NCBI RefSeq assembly: GCF_015291885.1
Contig: NZ_CP036186.1
Span: forward strand, 1,054,001-1,118,000
From: Stutzerimonas stutzeri
GTDB lineage: Bacteria; Pseudomonadota; Gammaproteobacteria; Pseudomonadales; Pseudomonadaceae
Length of the DNA stretch: 64,000 nt
Reading direction: 5' to 3'
In this document: piece by piece, positions 24,194 to 32,194 of the stretch
Layout: each line of letters opens with the position of its first letter
Numbering within the stretch: the first letter of the stretch is position 1
Program-made: the position numbers and the translations under genes
Notes under the pieces: model-generated
The model's database searches: none
What the model was told of the DNA's origin: nothing
What the model saw: the letters and a program-made list of their open reading frames with translations, nothing else

Positions 24194-27100
24194 CTAGCGC
24201 AGCCGAATACGTTTGCCTTGTTGAATCTGAGCGTCTAGCTCTGCCTTTAAGGCGCTGAGGAAACGATCCACGTCGGCCTGGGCCTCAAGGTAGACGCCAT
24301 TACCCAGCTTGTTGAAAACGCTGGTGGCCGCAATTTCAACCACTGGCTTGGGTGGGGCGACAGGCTTGACCGGAACGGGAGGCGGCGTGCGCTCTTCCTT
24401 GATCTGGTTGCTACTTTGGGCAGTTTGCTGCGCGGCTTTTTCAGCTTGCTGCTGCAGCTTTTGCTGGCGATCCACTTCGGCTTGAATGGCGCGCTCCAGC
24501 TCGAAGATGCCGTCTTGCAGACGTTCTTCGGCGGTTTGGCTTTCCAGTTGGTAGATGTGGGCCAGGCTGGTTTCAGTCTCGGCTTCGGCTTTAAGCAGCT
24601 GCAGTGGGCGCAGCAGACGATTGCTTAGCTCAGCGCTTTCGATGCCGCTCTTGGCGATTTCGGCCTGCAGCAGGGCGATCTTCTGGTCTATTGCAGCCAG
24701 CGCCTGCTCGCGCTGTTCGGTGAGGATGCTGACGTTGACTGCCTCAACGGTTTCTACCAGGCCAGAGACTTTGTGCAGCTGGTTGTATGGGCTGGCATGG
24801 CTTTCGATGGCCTGCAGTTCGACCATTGCCTTACGAGCACTGTCGTTTTTCTCCAGGGCGTTGCGGTTTTTTTCGAAGCGACGCAGGGCCTGTTGCAGCT
24901 GCTGCCAGCTGTGCAACTGGTTGGTGAAAAATTCGTTGAGGTCGCGGTAATCCTCTTCGAGGTCGAGGTAGTCGTTCTGGTTGTCGACCACCTCCTTGAA
25001 GAAGTCGACGCTATCGCTGTTGCCCAGCAGACGTTGCAGGGTCAGCAGAGACTTCTCGATTGTGCTTTTGCCTGGGAAGCGACCGACATCAACTTTGCTC
25101 TTGTAGCTCTTGAGGTCGGAGAGCCAGGTTTCCAGGCGGCTGCGGTAGAAGGCATAGAGCTCTTTCTCACCAGCCGGGCCTAGGGCGTTGAACAGGTCCT
25201 GACTGAGATTGCGGACTTTCTTGAGCAATACCTCATCGGTCTGGCGCTTTTTCTGCACCGAGATTTCCCGCCGCTTGCGGCTGTTGGTCAGGTATTCGAA
25301 AGCATCCGGCAATGCGAGGCTTGGGCCGGCAACATGGAAGGAAATCCGCCCGGCGGCAGCGAGGCGGCCGATCAACAGGAGGATTTCGCCATCAGGCCAG
25401 CCGAACGGACGCTTGTTGAAGCGCTCGACGATATCTGACACAAGCAGGCGGTCATTACCGGAGGCACGCAGGGTGATGAATTGCTCGACCTCTTTGATGG
25501 CTTGGGCGTTGCCGTCTTCCCCATCCAGGGTGAGGCCCAGTTGGGTGATGTCATCACTGTGCAATACGGCATGCAGTTCGCGCTCGGGTTCCTGTTGCAA
25601 TACGCGCAGGTAGCCAAGCTTGTTGTAAGTGTTCTCCAGCAGGTATTGGCAGGCTTCGTCGAAGCGGGTCTGGATATTGTTGCCGCTGAGTTTGAGGTGC
25701 TGGCCGAGGGCATAAATTTCAGCGCGCTCCAGCAGCGCTTCGAGCATCAGACGCAGGCGTTTTTTACGTTCCTGGTTTTCACGGCCACGGTCGGACAGGA
25801 TACGGCTGAGATCCGGCTGATTGTCATCGTTGTTGAGGCGAATAAATTTGTTGGTTTTGAGCCAAATGCGCAGCTCGCCGAACAGCTCGCTGCTGTCGGG
25901 GAGTTTGAACAGTGCGAGGCCAGCTGGGGCTTCGTTGCTCTTATTGAGGCAACCGGCTTCACCGTAGAGTGCGTAGTCCGGATCTAGCGGAGAGATAACC
26001 TCGACGCGAAGATCCTGCTCGTAGCGGCCTTCCAAGCTGTGGCCGTCGAGGAAGCGGCCGATGCTGTAGTCGGTCTTGGTCAGGTTGTAGCGGAACTTGT
26101 TCTTGTCCTTGAGCAGGTCCTTGTAGATCAGCTCGGCCAGTGCCTTGTTCTCGTCCGAGGAGGCGATTTCGGTGGCCTTGATCTTGCGGGTGATGTCGCG
26201 CTCTTCGTTGGTGAGGAAGACGAATTCATCGCCGTTGCGGATGACCAGGTTTTCCTTTTCCAGGCGCTGCAGGGTGCCTTCAAGACGGCGACGCAGGGCA
26301 AGCTTGTCGGTGTCGACCTCTTCGATGGACAGGGTGACGAGGTTATCGAGCGTGCCTTTGATCAAGTCGACATAGCGAATCATGAACAGGGTGCGCAGGA
26401 TCTGTACGTCGAAGTCATCGAGCACTTCACTTTCACTGGCCTGGTCGATGGTGCGCTTGACGACGGTGTCGAGGAAGCCTTCCACCGCACGGTAAAAACT
26501 GTACATGGGCACCAATGCGCCCAAGGGTTTGTCCTTGAGTGACAGGGCGGCCATCTGGAAGGCATCGAGCATGGAGCGTTCGCCATAGGCCAGGTGCGCA
26601 CCGGTGGCACCGACTTTGCGAATTTCCTCGAAGACTTTTTGCACCAGTTGAAAGTGGTAAGGCGCAAAGGGGTAGTTGGCGACGAAGCTGTCCGGGCCGT
26701 CGTAATTCTTCAGCGTTGGGCCAGAGCGGTCGAAGGTGATCTGGTTGCGCAGGATGTCGCCCTTTTGCTCCCAGAGCGCGCGCAGCTCCGCCTCGGCCGC
26801 TTCTGTCTTGCGCAGCAGGCGTTTCTGGATGACTTCGTCGGTGTTGGAGCTGGAAAGCGACAGGCGAGTTTTGAAGCGCCCGGCAATCTTGGAGAAGTCA
26901 TTGGCTTTGGTGGCGGACAGCTCGCCGAGTACGGCATCCATGTCGGCCTGGGAGGTGACGATGATCCAGGCGCGGCCCTTACAGATGGTGCCGAGATTTT
27001 CGGTAATGGTCTGCAGGGTAAGCATCAGGCGGGTGTCGCTGCCGATGAACTGACCCACTTCGTCGACCAGAAACAGTACGCGGTGCTTGGCAGGCTGAGT

Positions 27101-27874
27101 ATCGAGGTATTCCTTCACCCAGTTGCAGAAGTTTTCCACCGAGACGCTGAAGGTTTGCTCTGAGGCTTCAAACCACTTGTGCGCGGCTTCGGCAGAGAGG
27201 CCAAGCGCACTGCCAAGGGCCTTTTCGATGTCGTCCTGGTAGAACTGGTAGCCGTCACGCTCATCGACCCACTCCAGGCCTGTGGCTGCGTTGAAGGCTT
27301 GCTTGAACTGCTCATACACGCCGCGCTGAGTGAGGTGGCGCTCCATGTGGGCGATGTGCGGGTGGTCACCGCTGAAGCCCTGATGTTCGTTGAATACGCG
27401 CAGAAAGACGTTGAGGATTGGGTTGCCTGCGTCGTTGGAGCTGGCCTTGCTGTCGATGTTGAACAGGATGACATCGGCGCTGTTGGCGACGGCCTTGTCG
27501 ATGTCGGCGCGGATCATGGCGTCGCGCACTTTGTTCTGGTCGAAGAAGGCAACGGCGCGCTTGCTGTTGCCCTTTGCATCATGGGCTTCAATGTTGGCCA
27601 GCAGGTAAGACAGCGTTTTCAGGAAGTGCGACTTACCTGAGCCAAAGAAGCCGCTGATCCATACGCCCACTCGGTTGGCGATGGAGGGATCGCTGAGGTC
27701 GGTGCTGTAGGACTCGAAGAAGCTGCGGAAGTGTTTTTCCAGCTCGTTGGTGACGACGTATTCGTCGAGTTCCTGGTGCACGGTGGCGTCATCAGCCTGA
27801 TCCGCCTTGACCACACCGTTAATCGGGCGGTCGAGTTCCTTGAAGAAGATTTCTTTAATGCTCACGGCCATCAT
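24194..27874 (-). CDS. brxC: BrxC, large P-loop ATPase of BREX
   Basis: 1,226 aa, the usual size for BrxC/PglY of type 1 BREX. The N-terminus (SIKEIFFKELDRPINGVVKAD) is typical. Walker A GFFGSGKS is at residues 75-82 and a Walker-B-like segment reads VLFLVDEVGQFIGSD. The C-terminal third is helical and coiled, with a low-complexity Gln/Pro linker before the last 60 residues. BrxC is an ATPase essential for BREX activity and belongs to the complex around PglX and PglZ. It follows brxB after 9 bp and is followed by the non-canonical membrane pair. The frame is intact. Confidence 0.95.
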   Translation of the reverse strand: MMAVSIKEIFFKELDRPINGVVKADQADDATVHQELDEYVVTNELEKHFRSFFESYSTDLSDPSIANRVGVWISGFFGSGKSHFLKTLSYLLANIEAHDAKGNSKRAVAFFDQNKVRDAMIRADIDKAVANSADVILFNIDSKASSNDAGNPILNVFLRVFNEHQGFSGDHPHIAHMERHLTQRGVYEQFKQAFNAATGLEWVDERDGYQFYQDDIEKALGSALGLSAEAAHKWFEASEQTFSVSVENFCNWVKEYLDTQPAKHRVLFLVDEVGQFIGSDTRLMLTLQTITENLGTICKGRAWIIVTSQADMDAVLGELSATKANDFSKIAGRFKTRLSLSSSNTDEVIQKRLLRKTEAAEAELRALWEQKGDILRNQITFDRSGPTLKNYDGPDSFVANYPFAPYHFQLVQKVFEEIRKVGATGAHLAYGERSMLDAFQMAALSLKDKPLGALVPMYSFYRAVEGFLDTVVKRTIDQASESEVLDDFDVQILRTLFMIRYVDLIKGTLDNLVTLSIEEVDTDKLALRRRLEGTLQRLEKENLVIRNGDEFVFLTNEERDITRKIKATEIASSDENKALAELIYKDLLKDKNKFRYNLTKTDYSIGRFLDGHSLEGRYEQDLRVEVISPLDPDYALYGEAGCLNKSNEAPAGLALFKLPDSSELFGELRIWLKTNKFIRLNNDDNQPDLSRILSDRGRENQERKKRLRLMLEALLERAEIYALGQHLKLSGNNIQTRFDEACQYLLENTYNKLGYLRVLQQEPERELHAVLHSDDITQLGLTLDGEDGNAQAIKEVEQFITLRASGNDRLLVSDIVERFNKRPFGWPDGEILLLIGRLAAAGRISFHVAGPSLALPDAFEYLTNSRKRREISVQKKRQTDEVLLKKVRNLSQDLFNALGPAGEKELYAFYRSRLETWLSDLKSYKSKVDVGRFPGKSTIEKSLLTLQRLLGNSDSVDFFKEVVDNQNDYLDLEEDYRDLNEFFTNQLHSWQQLQQALRRFEKNRNALEKNDSARKAMVELQAIESHASPYNQLHKVSGLVETVEAVNVSILTEQREQALAAIDQKIALLQAEIAKSGIESAELSNRLLRPLQLLKAEAETETSLAHIYQLESQTAEERLQDGIFELERAIQAEVDRQQKLQQQAEKAAQQTAQSSNQIKEERTPPPVPVKPVAPPKPVVEIAATSVFNKLGNGVYLEAQADVDRFLSALKAELDAQIQQGKRIRLR

Positions 27875-27883
27875 CCTTATTGA

Positions 27884-28459
27884 TCAGGGCACCAGCTTGA
27901 ATGCGCGGTAGTAGTTGTTGCTGGTAATGCGTTTGAACAGAGCCAACGACTGGCCTGAGTAGCGCCCCGGGTAGAACAGTACCAGCGGCTTATGGCCGAG
28001 CAGGGCATGCAGTTTGTTGAGCAGGTTGTGGGCGCGGAGCACCGGCCATACAGAGCCCACGCCTGTAATGAGCACAACATCGTGTTCCGTGGCGCGGTAA
28101 TGCTCCATCAGGTAGGGCGCGAACTTGTCCATGTGCAGCGGGCCGGCAAGCGCTTTGAGCAATGCCAAGTCGCCCTTTGTGGTCTGCATCTGGATGGCTT
28201 TATCAGTGAAGTTACGCTGGTCCAGATAGTCCTTCATGGCTTGCAGCAGGTTGATGTTCACAACCTTCAGCTGACTGTGCTTTTTATCCAGAAAGCTTTT
28301 GAGGAAGTCGAGGTATTGGCGCACCTGCAGCTCATCCTTGGGGTCATAGTCGAAGATCCAGAAACCGATCTCGTTGCCAAGCCCTTGGCTTTTGAGAAAC
28401 TCCTCGGTGAGGATTTTTTCTGGGATCTGGTTCAGCCGATCCTGTAGCTGCTGGTTCAT
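27884..28459 (-). CDS. brxB: BrxB, DUF1788 protein of BREX
   Basis: 191 aa, family length. The sequence (DRLNQIPEKILTEEFLKSQG; EIGFWIFDYDPKDELQVRQY; PLVLFYPGRYSGQSLALFKR) matches the DUF1788 proteins that follow brxA in type 1 BREX. In published type 1 systems it is required for protection; its biochemical role is not established. It lies 24 bp after brxA and 9 bp before brxC. Confidence 0.92.
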   Translation of the reverse strand: MNQQLQDRLNQIPEKILTEEFLKSQGLGNEIGFWIFDYDPKDELQVRQYLDFLKSFLDKKHSQLKVVNINLLQAMKDYLDQRNFTDKAIQMQTTKGDLALLKALAGPLHMDKFAPYLMEHYRATEHDVVLITGVGSVWPVLRAHNLLNKLHALLGHKPLVLFYPGRYSGQSLALFKRITSNNYYRAFKLVP

Positions 28460-28483
28460 GCATTCATTCCTTGGTACTGCCTG

Positions 28484-29098
28484 TCAGAGGGTGCTGCTGG
28501 ACACTTCCAGGCAGGCTTTGATGCGGTGGTGGTAGCTCTCATCCAGCAAGGTACGAACCTCAGGGCGGACCAGTAAGGACTGCAACTGCATGCTGCGCGT
28601 GCTTTTGAGCAGCTTGACCTCGGCCAGCATGCGATAGATGACTTGGGCCATTTTCTTGCGGCTGGATTCTGTCCAGGTCTCGATGGCAGGGTCGCGATGG
28701 CTGCGTTCTTCGAGGAAATCATGCCAATGCCAGGGTTCGAGATGTTCTGCCTTGGTCAGATAGGCATCACGCAGGACGGTTTCGATGAACTCCACCAGCA
28801 GCAGGTTGCGCTCCAGCGCCGCGCAGAAGGCGACCTGAGTAGCGAGTTCGTCATCACCATCACGTAGGGCTCGCCAGAAAGGCTGATCCAGGCGCTCCAG
28901 GCGTTTACGCAATGCCTGGGCAACGCGCTTGGCTGAGGCCGGGGAGCGTTTCTGCAGGCGATTGTGCTGCTGTATTTCTTCCGCCCACTGCTCTGGGGAA
29001 GCCTGTTGCAGCAGTAGATCCGCGATGACTCTGCATTCACGTACTTGCAGAGAACCGCCGATGAGGTCGGAGTCGTAGCTGAACGTCTGCATGATCAA
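28484..29098 (-). CDS. brxA: BrxA, DUF1819 protein of BREX
   Basis: 204 aa. The N-terminus (SYDSDLIGGSLQVRECRVIA) and the RKKMAQVIYRMLAEVKLL segment are characteristic of the DUF1819/BrxA family, small helical proteins related to RsbU-N-like or NusB-like folds and reported to bind DNA. It is the first structural gene of the operon; its start overlaps the brxR stop (ATGA), so regulator and operon are translationally linked. Confidence 0.92.
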   Translation of the reverse strand: MIMQTFSYDSDLIGGSLQVRECRVIADLLLQQASPEQWAEEIQQHNRLQKRSPASAKRVAQALRKRLERLDQPFWRALRDGDDELATQVAFCAALERNLLLVEFIETVLRDAYLTKAEHLEPWHWHDFLEERSHRDPAIETWTESSRKKMAQVIYRMLAEVKLLKSTRSMQLQSLLVRPEVRTLLDESYHHRIKACLEVSSSTL

Positions 29099-29964
29099 GC
29101 GACTTCACTGCCGAACAAGTAAGGTAAAAGCTGCTCACGATCTTCGGGGGACAGCTGTATTGGATGTTCTGCGCCCCGAGAACACTGCTCGTCAGTGATT
29201 GCGGCCTGGTAACGCTGCAGCGTGTAGTGGGCCAGAGCTTTTCTGACGGTAATGGGGAGTTGCCCATCTGTCATGGCGTAGTCGCGAGCGATCATGGCTT
29301 GCTGAGCTTCGCTTAGGCGCTGGTTGGGGATGATGTGCAGGGTGGTCTGCTCATTCCAGGCGGTGTCAGGCTCGCTGGGCGGAGCATGTTCATCGCTAGG
29401 CTGAGGTGTGCCGCTAATGCGCGAGAGCAGGAAGTCCCGGAAGCTCTGGTTCTTGTGACACCAGGCCCTGACATGCCAGCGAAAGCCACTGTAAATAAGG
29501 GTGTGAGGCGACATGATTCGCTCATGCGGTTCGGGATTGCGCATCGAACTGTAGGCGATTTTCAGACTGGCTCTGTTGCGACAGGCCCTTACCAATTCAC
29601 GTACAACATCGGGCCTGACGGCTCGCTCAGGCAGTTGGACTGCCACTACCCCTGGTTGGGATTCCAGCACCAGATTCATTGGCTGAGAACCGTTACTGCT
29701 CAGCAGATCCAGGTACTCGTTGATATGCCCCGAGGAAAGCACTGGTTGGAATCCGTTGGCTGGGATGTAGCCCTTGATGGACGGGCTATGCAACAGGGCC
29801 TGGGGGTTGAGTTCGTTGTTGTAGCGGTTGATATCGGTCGAGGCTTGCTGCCGAGTGATGCCGAACCATTCCATGAGTTGAGCGGTAATCAGGCGGCCTT
29901 CCCAGAGGGCAATCAGCTCGATGGCACGATAACGAGTGAGTGTCTGGTGTTTGAGAGGTGGCAT
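29095..29964 (-). CDS. brxR: BrxR-type WYL-domain transcription regulator
   Basis: 289 aa. An N-terminal winged helix-turn-helix (ALWEGRLITAQLMEWFGITRQQASTDINRY) is followed by a WYL domain (about 115-200: LKIAYSSMRNPEPHERIMSPHTLIYSG.RWHVRAWC) and a C-terminal dimerisation extension, the architecture of BrxR regulators known upstream of BREX and other defence islands, where they repress the operon and may sense a nucleic-acid-type ligand. It heads the operon and overlaps brxA by 4 bp. The 250-bp upstream region also holds the island's iterons, so expression could be linked to island replication. Confidence 0.9.
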   Translation of the reverse strand: MPPLKHQTLTRYRAIELIALWEGRLITAQLMEWFGITRQQASTDINRYNNELNPQALLHSPSIKGYIPANGFQPVLSSGHINEYLDLLSSNGSQPMNLVLESQPGVVAVQLPERAVRPDVVRELVRACRNRASLKIAYSSMRNPEPHERIMSPHTLIYSGFRWHVRAWCHKNQSFRDFLLSRISGTPQPSDEHAPPSEPDTAWNEQTTLHIIPNQRLSEAQQAMIARDYAMTDGQLPITVRKALAHYTLQRYQAAITDEQCSRGAEHPIQLSPEDREQLLPYLFGSEVA

Positions 29965-30011
29965 GGATCCGGCCTGGGCATTTGCGTAGCTGGATTCTGG
30001 GTGGCAGCGGC

Positions 30012-30036
30012 GCGGGTGTAAATAGTTACCGTAAAG
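30012..30036 (-). repeat. Single iteron-like copy in inverted orientation
   Basis: Read on the minus strand this segment (TTTACGGTAACTATTTACAC then CCGC) resembles the iteron core ACGGTAA..TTTAC.CCGC of the array at 30152-30260. It is 48 bp upstream of the brxR start, where it might also act as an operator. An A+T-rich stretch (30062-30085) lies between it and the main array. Confidence 0.5.
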
Positions 30037-30151
30037 TTTTTTGCATGTTTGTCCGGGGCAAGTATTAAATAACGATTAAAAGGCGATTAGCAGGTATCGG
30101 TTTTTTGACCTTATGCCTTGTAGATGCTGGTTCTTGGTACAGACAAAAAAA

Positions 30152-30260
30152 CCTGCGACAACGGTATTTGCTACCTGCAGAAACGGCTGCGAAAACCCGT
30201 CATAACGGTATCGTTACCCGCTATGACGGTAAGGTTTACCCGCTGTAACGGTACGGTTTT
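30152..30260 (+). repeat. Five tandem ~22-bp iterons, probable replication origin
   Basis: Units begin with CCYGC at 30152, 30174, 30196, 30217 and 30239: CCTGCGACAACGGTATTTGC, CCTGCAGAAACGGCTGCGAA, CCCGTCATAACGGTATCGTT, CCCGCTATGACGGTAAGGTT, CCCGCTGTAACGGTACGGTT (each followed by one or two more bases). The shared core is AACGGTA. Periods of 22, 22, 21 and 22 bp keep all copies on one helix face, as in iteron plasmids. The last two overlap the 3' end of the trfA-like gene, whose C-terminal residues they encode. Together with the adjacent A+T-rich DNA this looks like an oriV. TrfA-type initiators bind such iterons; binding here is inferred. Confidence 0.75.
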
Positions 30261-31107
30261 GGCGTTTTGAGAGGTGGCGCTGTTGCGCGGGGCTCGGGCG
30301 CTTATCAACCCTGACCAACTCGCCGTCGATCTGATACGTAAATTTTTGGCCGTGCTCGGCGCTGGCTAGGGTTAGCTTGTCTAGGGCGCGGCGGAGTAAC
30401 TGGAGAAATTTGCCCGGGCTAAGGGTTTTGCTGCCCGAAAGTTTGTGCAGTGTGTCGATGCGCACCGGGTAGGGGGCTGCATGGGTCGAATAATATCCGT
30501 GCAGCCACTGCGCCAGGGGGCTCCCGCTCAGCATGCCTCTGACCCCCCAGTGAATCAGGGTGTACTGGTCACTGGCGAATAGCTTGATGATGCTGGGGTT
30601 GAGGCTCAGGGCAAGCGGTTTATTGCCGTCGAGGCCATCAGTCTTAGTGAGGTTGCCCTCATATACACACGAGGCAGTACGGATCGACAGCTCGCAGCTG
30701 CTGAGGCGCAGCAGTCTGTGTTTCAGGCTAGCTCTGCTAGGGCCCGTGTCCGTGATGTCCAGACCTTTTAGCAGGGCGTATATGCTCGTGTGGAGCTCCT
30801 GATCCAGGGGGTGATTGCGCAGCAGGTGTAGCTGCGCAGCCCAAAGGTCTAGGTCGCTCTGATCGAGCTGTTCTCCGCTGAAGGTCAGTGCAATACCAGC
30901 CTGCGAGTTGATCGTAGCTCCATCCAGTATGGCTCGTTGGCCCTTGCCTATCACTGCAAACAAAGCCGAGCGCAGGACTGCGTTGGGTAACGCTCGATAT
31001 GCCTCACTCCAATGGGGCAGGCGAGCTACCTGGACATGAAGCGCGGCTGAAGTTGCGGCGCGGGCCTTGGACTCAAGTTGGCGCGCCTTGATGAGCGCCC
31101 CCATCAA
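30214..31107 (-). CDS. TrfA-family replication initiator
   Basis: 297 aa with the pattern of TrfA-like plasmid replication initiators: LRSALFAVIGKGQRAILDGA near the start, ALTFSGEQLDQSDLDLWAAQ, then two winged-helix regions (KHRLLRLSSCELSIRTASCVYEG..., and the IDTLHKLSGSKTLSPGKFLQ LLRRAL helix-turn-helix). Such proteins bind iterons and recruit host DnaB/DnaA. On chromosomally integrated islands they may permit replication of the excised circle. The gene is adjacent to the iteron array, which its 3' end overlaps, and its ATG overlaps the stop of the AlpA-like gene by 4 bp. I am fairly sure of the family, less of the function here. Confidence 0.75.
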   Translation of the reverse strand: MMGALIKARQLESKARAATSAALHVQVARLPHWSEAYRALPNAVLRSALFAVIGKGQRAILDGATINSQAGIALTFSGEQLDQSDLDLWAAQLHLLRNHPLDQELHTSIYALLKGLDITDTGPSRASLKHRLLRLSSCELSIRTASCVYEGNLTKTDGLDGNKPLALSLNPSIIKLFASDQYTLIHWGVRGMLSGSPLAQWLHGYYSTHAAPYPVRIDTLHKLSGSKTLSPGKFLQLLRRALDKLTLASAEHGQKFTYQIDGELVRVDKRPSPAQQRHLSKRQNRTVTAGKPYRHSG

Positions 31108-31319
31108 CCCTGATCCCGCTTCTCAATCTGAGCCCGGAGCCATGCCTCAATTTCGGCGACGATGTAGTAACACGTTGCTTGCCGATGTGCCCCATCCTTG
31201 ATCGGTTTGGGGAAAGTTGCGTCCTTTTTGCGCAGTTTGTCCAGTCCAGATCTCGACAGATCGAGATGCTCAATCAGGCTGGATTGGCGGATCAATGTTT
31301 TCTGCGTGTCTAGATGCAT
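31104..31319 (-). CDS. AlpA-family regulator/excisionase-like protein
   Basis: A 71-aa protein with the AlpA pattern: LIRQSSLIEHLDLSRSGLDK (helix-turn-helix), KDATFPKPIKDG, and a C-terminal YIVAEIEAWLRAQIEKRD helix. AlpA-like proteins control P4-type integrases and may act as excision factors. It is located between the integrase side and the TrfA-like gene and overlaps the latter by ATGA, so the two are coexpressed. Confidence 0.85.
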   Translation of the reverse strand: MHLDTQKTLIRQSSLIEHLDLSRSGLDKLRKKDATFPKPIKDGAHRQATCYYIVAEIEAWLRAQIEKRDQG

Positions 31320-31408
31320 CTGAGCGTCTCCTGGGTGATGACGCTCGCTAAGTTATGCATCTCGATGTGCCCGCACACTACTGTCGGGGTGCATGGCAGT
31401 AGCTGTTT

Positions 31409-32137
31409 CTAGCTGTCGAATTTGCTGATGGATGGAGCTTTGTAGCTGCGAAGCCAGTTCCGTTCTTGCTCGTCTAGGCCGTGGCACCTGAATGTGCAGG
31501 TTGGTAGTTCAATGGTGCAGGGCAGTGTCCATAGCTCATTTGGAGTCCAGATCGGCTCTCTTGCATTCTTGCTAGTCAGCTGTGGTGCAAGTTTGCCGAG
31601 CTCCTTTCCCAGACTCAGTTGCTGTAGATACGAATCCGGGCTGATGGGCGTGGCGAGGTTTGCGGTCGACTGGACATGGATTTGGAGAGCTGCCCAGAAA
31701 TGGGCTACGGTCATGTAGGCTGACCATGCTCGCCGGATAGATCTCTCTCCGGGGGCTATTCTGCCTCCTAACGAGTTTCGGGCCTCCTGGAAATACTGGG
31801 TTCCTAAGTGGATTGCTTTGTTGACGCTGGCATCTTCGCCACTGGCAGTCAGCTTGATCAGATTTAGAAGGATCTCGCCGGCAACCGATCCCCGTATGGC
31901 GAGACTTTCCATGGCATCCGTTCCTGCAGAGGTAGGGCTTTCGAGCAGATCCTTGAGCACCTCGACGGGGACTGATTCAAGCCCATCATCGTTCGCACAG
32001 CGGAGCGTGTACTCGGCCATTTTTCGTGCGAGATATGCGTTTCTCAGTTTTTCGTCTGCGGGGTGCAGCATGTATGCCGTAACTTCGAACGGAAGAAAGG
32101 CTGCTTCATAAGGTGCATGGAATTTCATCACTGGCAT
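31409..32137 (-). CDS. Hypothetical island protein (242 aa)
   Basis: A soluble, mainly helical protein without recognised domain; it has several Trp-containing segments (RRAWSAYMTVAHFWAALQIH; EPIWTPNELWTLP) and ends with ERNWLRSYKAPSI. It sits between the integrase and the AlpA/TrfA pair on the same strand. Genes of this kind are common in P4-type islands of Pseudomonas; I can assign no function. Confidence 0.6.
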   Translation of the reverse strand: MPVMKFHAPYEAAFLPFEVTAYMLHPADEKLRNAYLARKMAEYTLRCANDDGLESVPVEVLKDLLESPTSAGTDAMESLAIRGSVAGEILLNLIKLTASGEDASVNKAIHLGTQYFQEARNSLGGRIAPGERSIRRAWSAYMTVAHFWAALQIHVQSTANLATPISPDSYLQQLSLGKELGKLAPQLTSKNAREPIWTPNELWTLPCTIELPTCTFRCHGLDEQERNWLRSYKAPSISKFDS

Positions 32138-32194
32138 GCAGTATCGCTCACTCTCTGGTGCGGTTTGCTTCGATGAGTAGACCGGCGTTGGCGC

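Noticed and set aside
30152..30260. Tandem repeats as a CRISPR array
   Set aside because: Units abut each other with no variable spacers and no cas genes are near; periodicity fits iterons.
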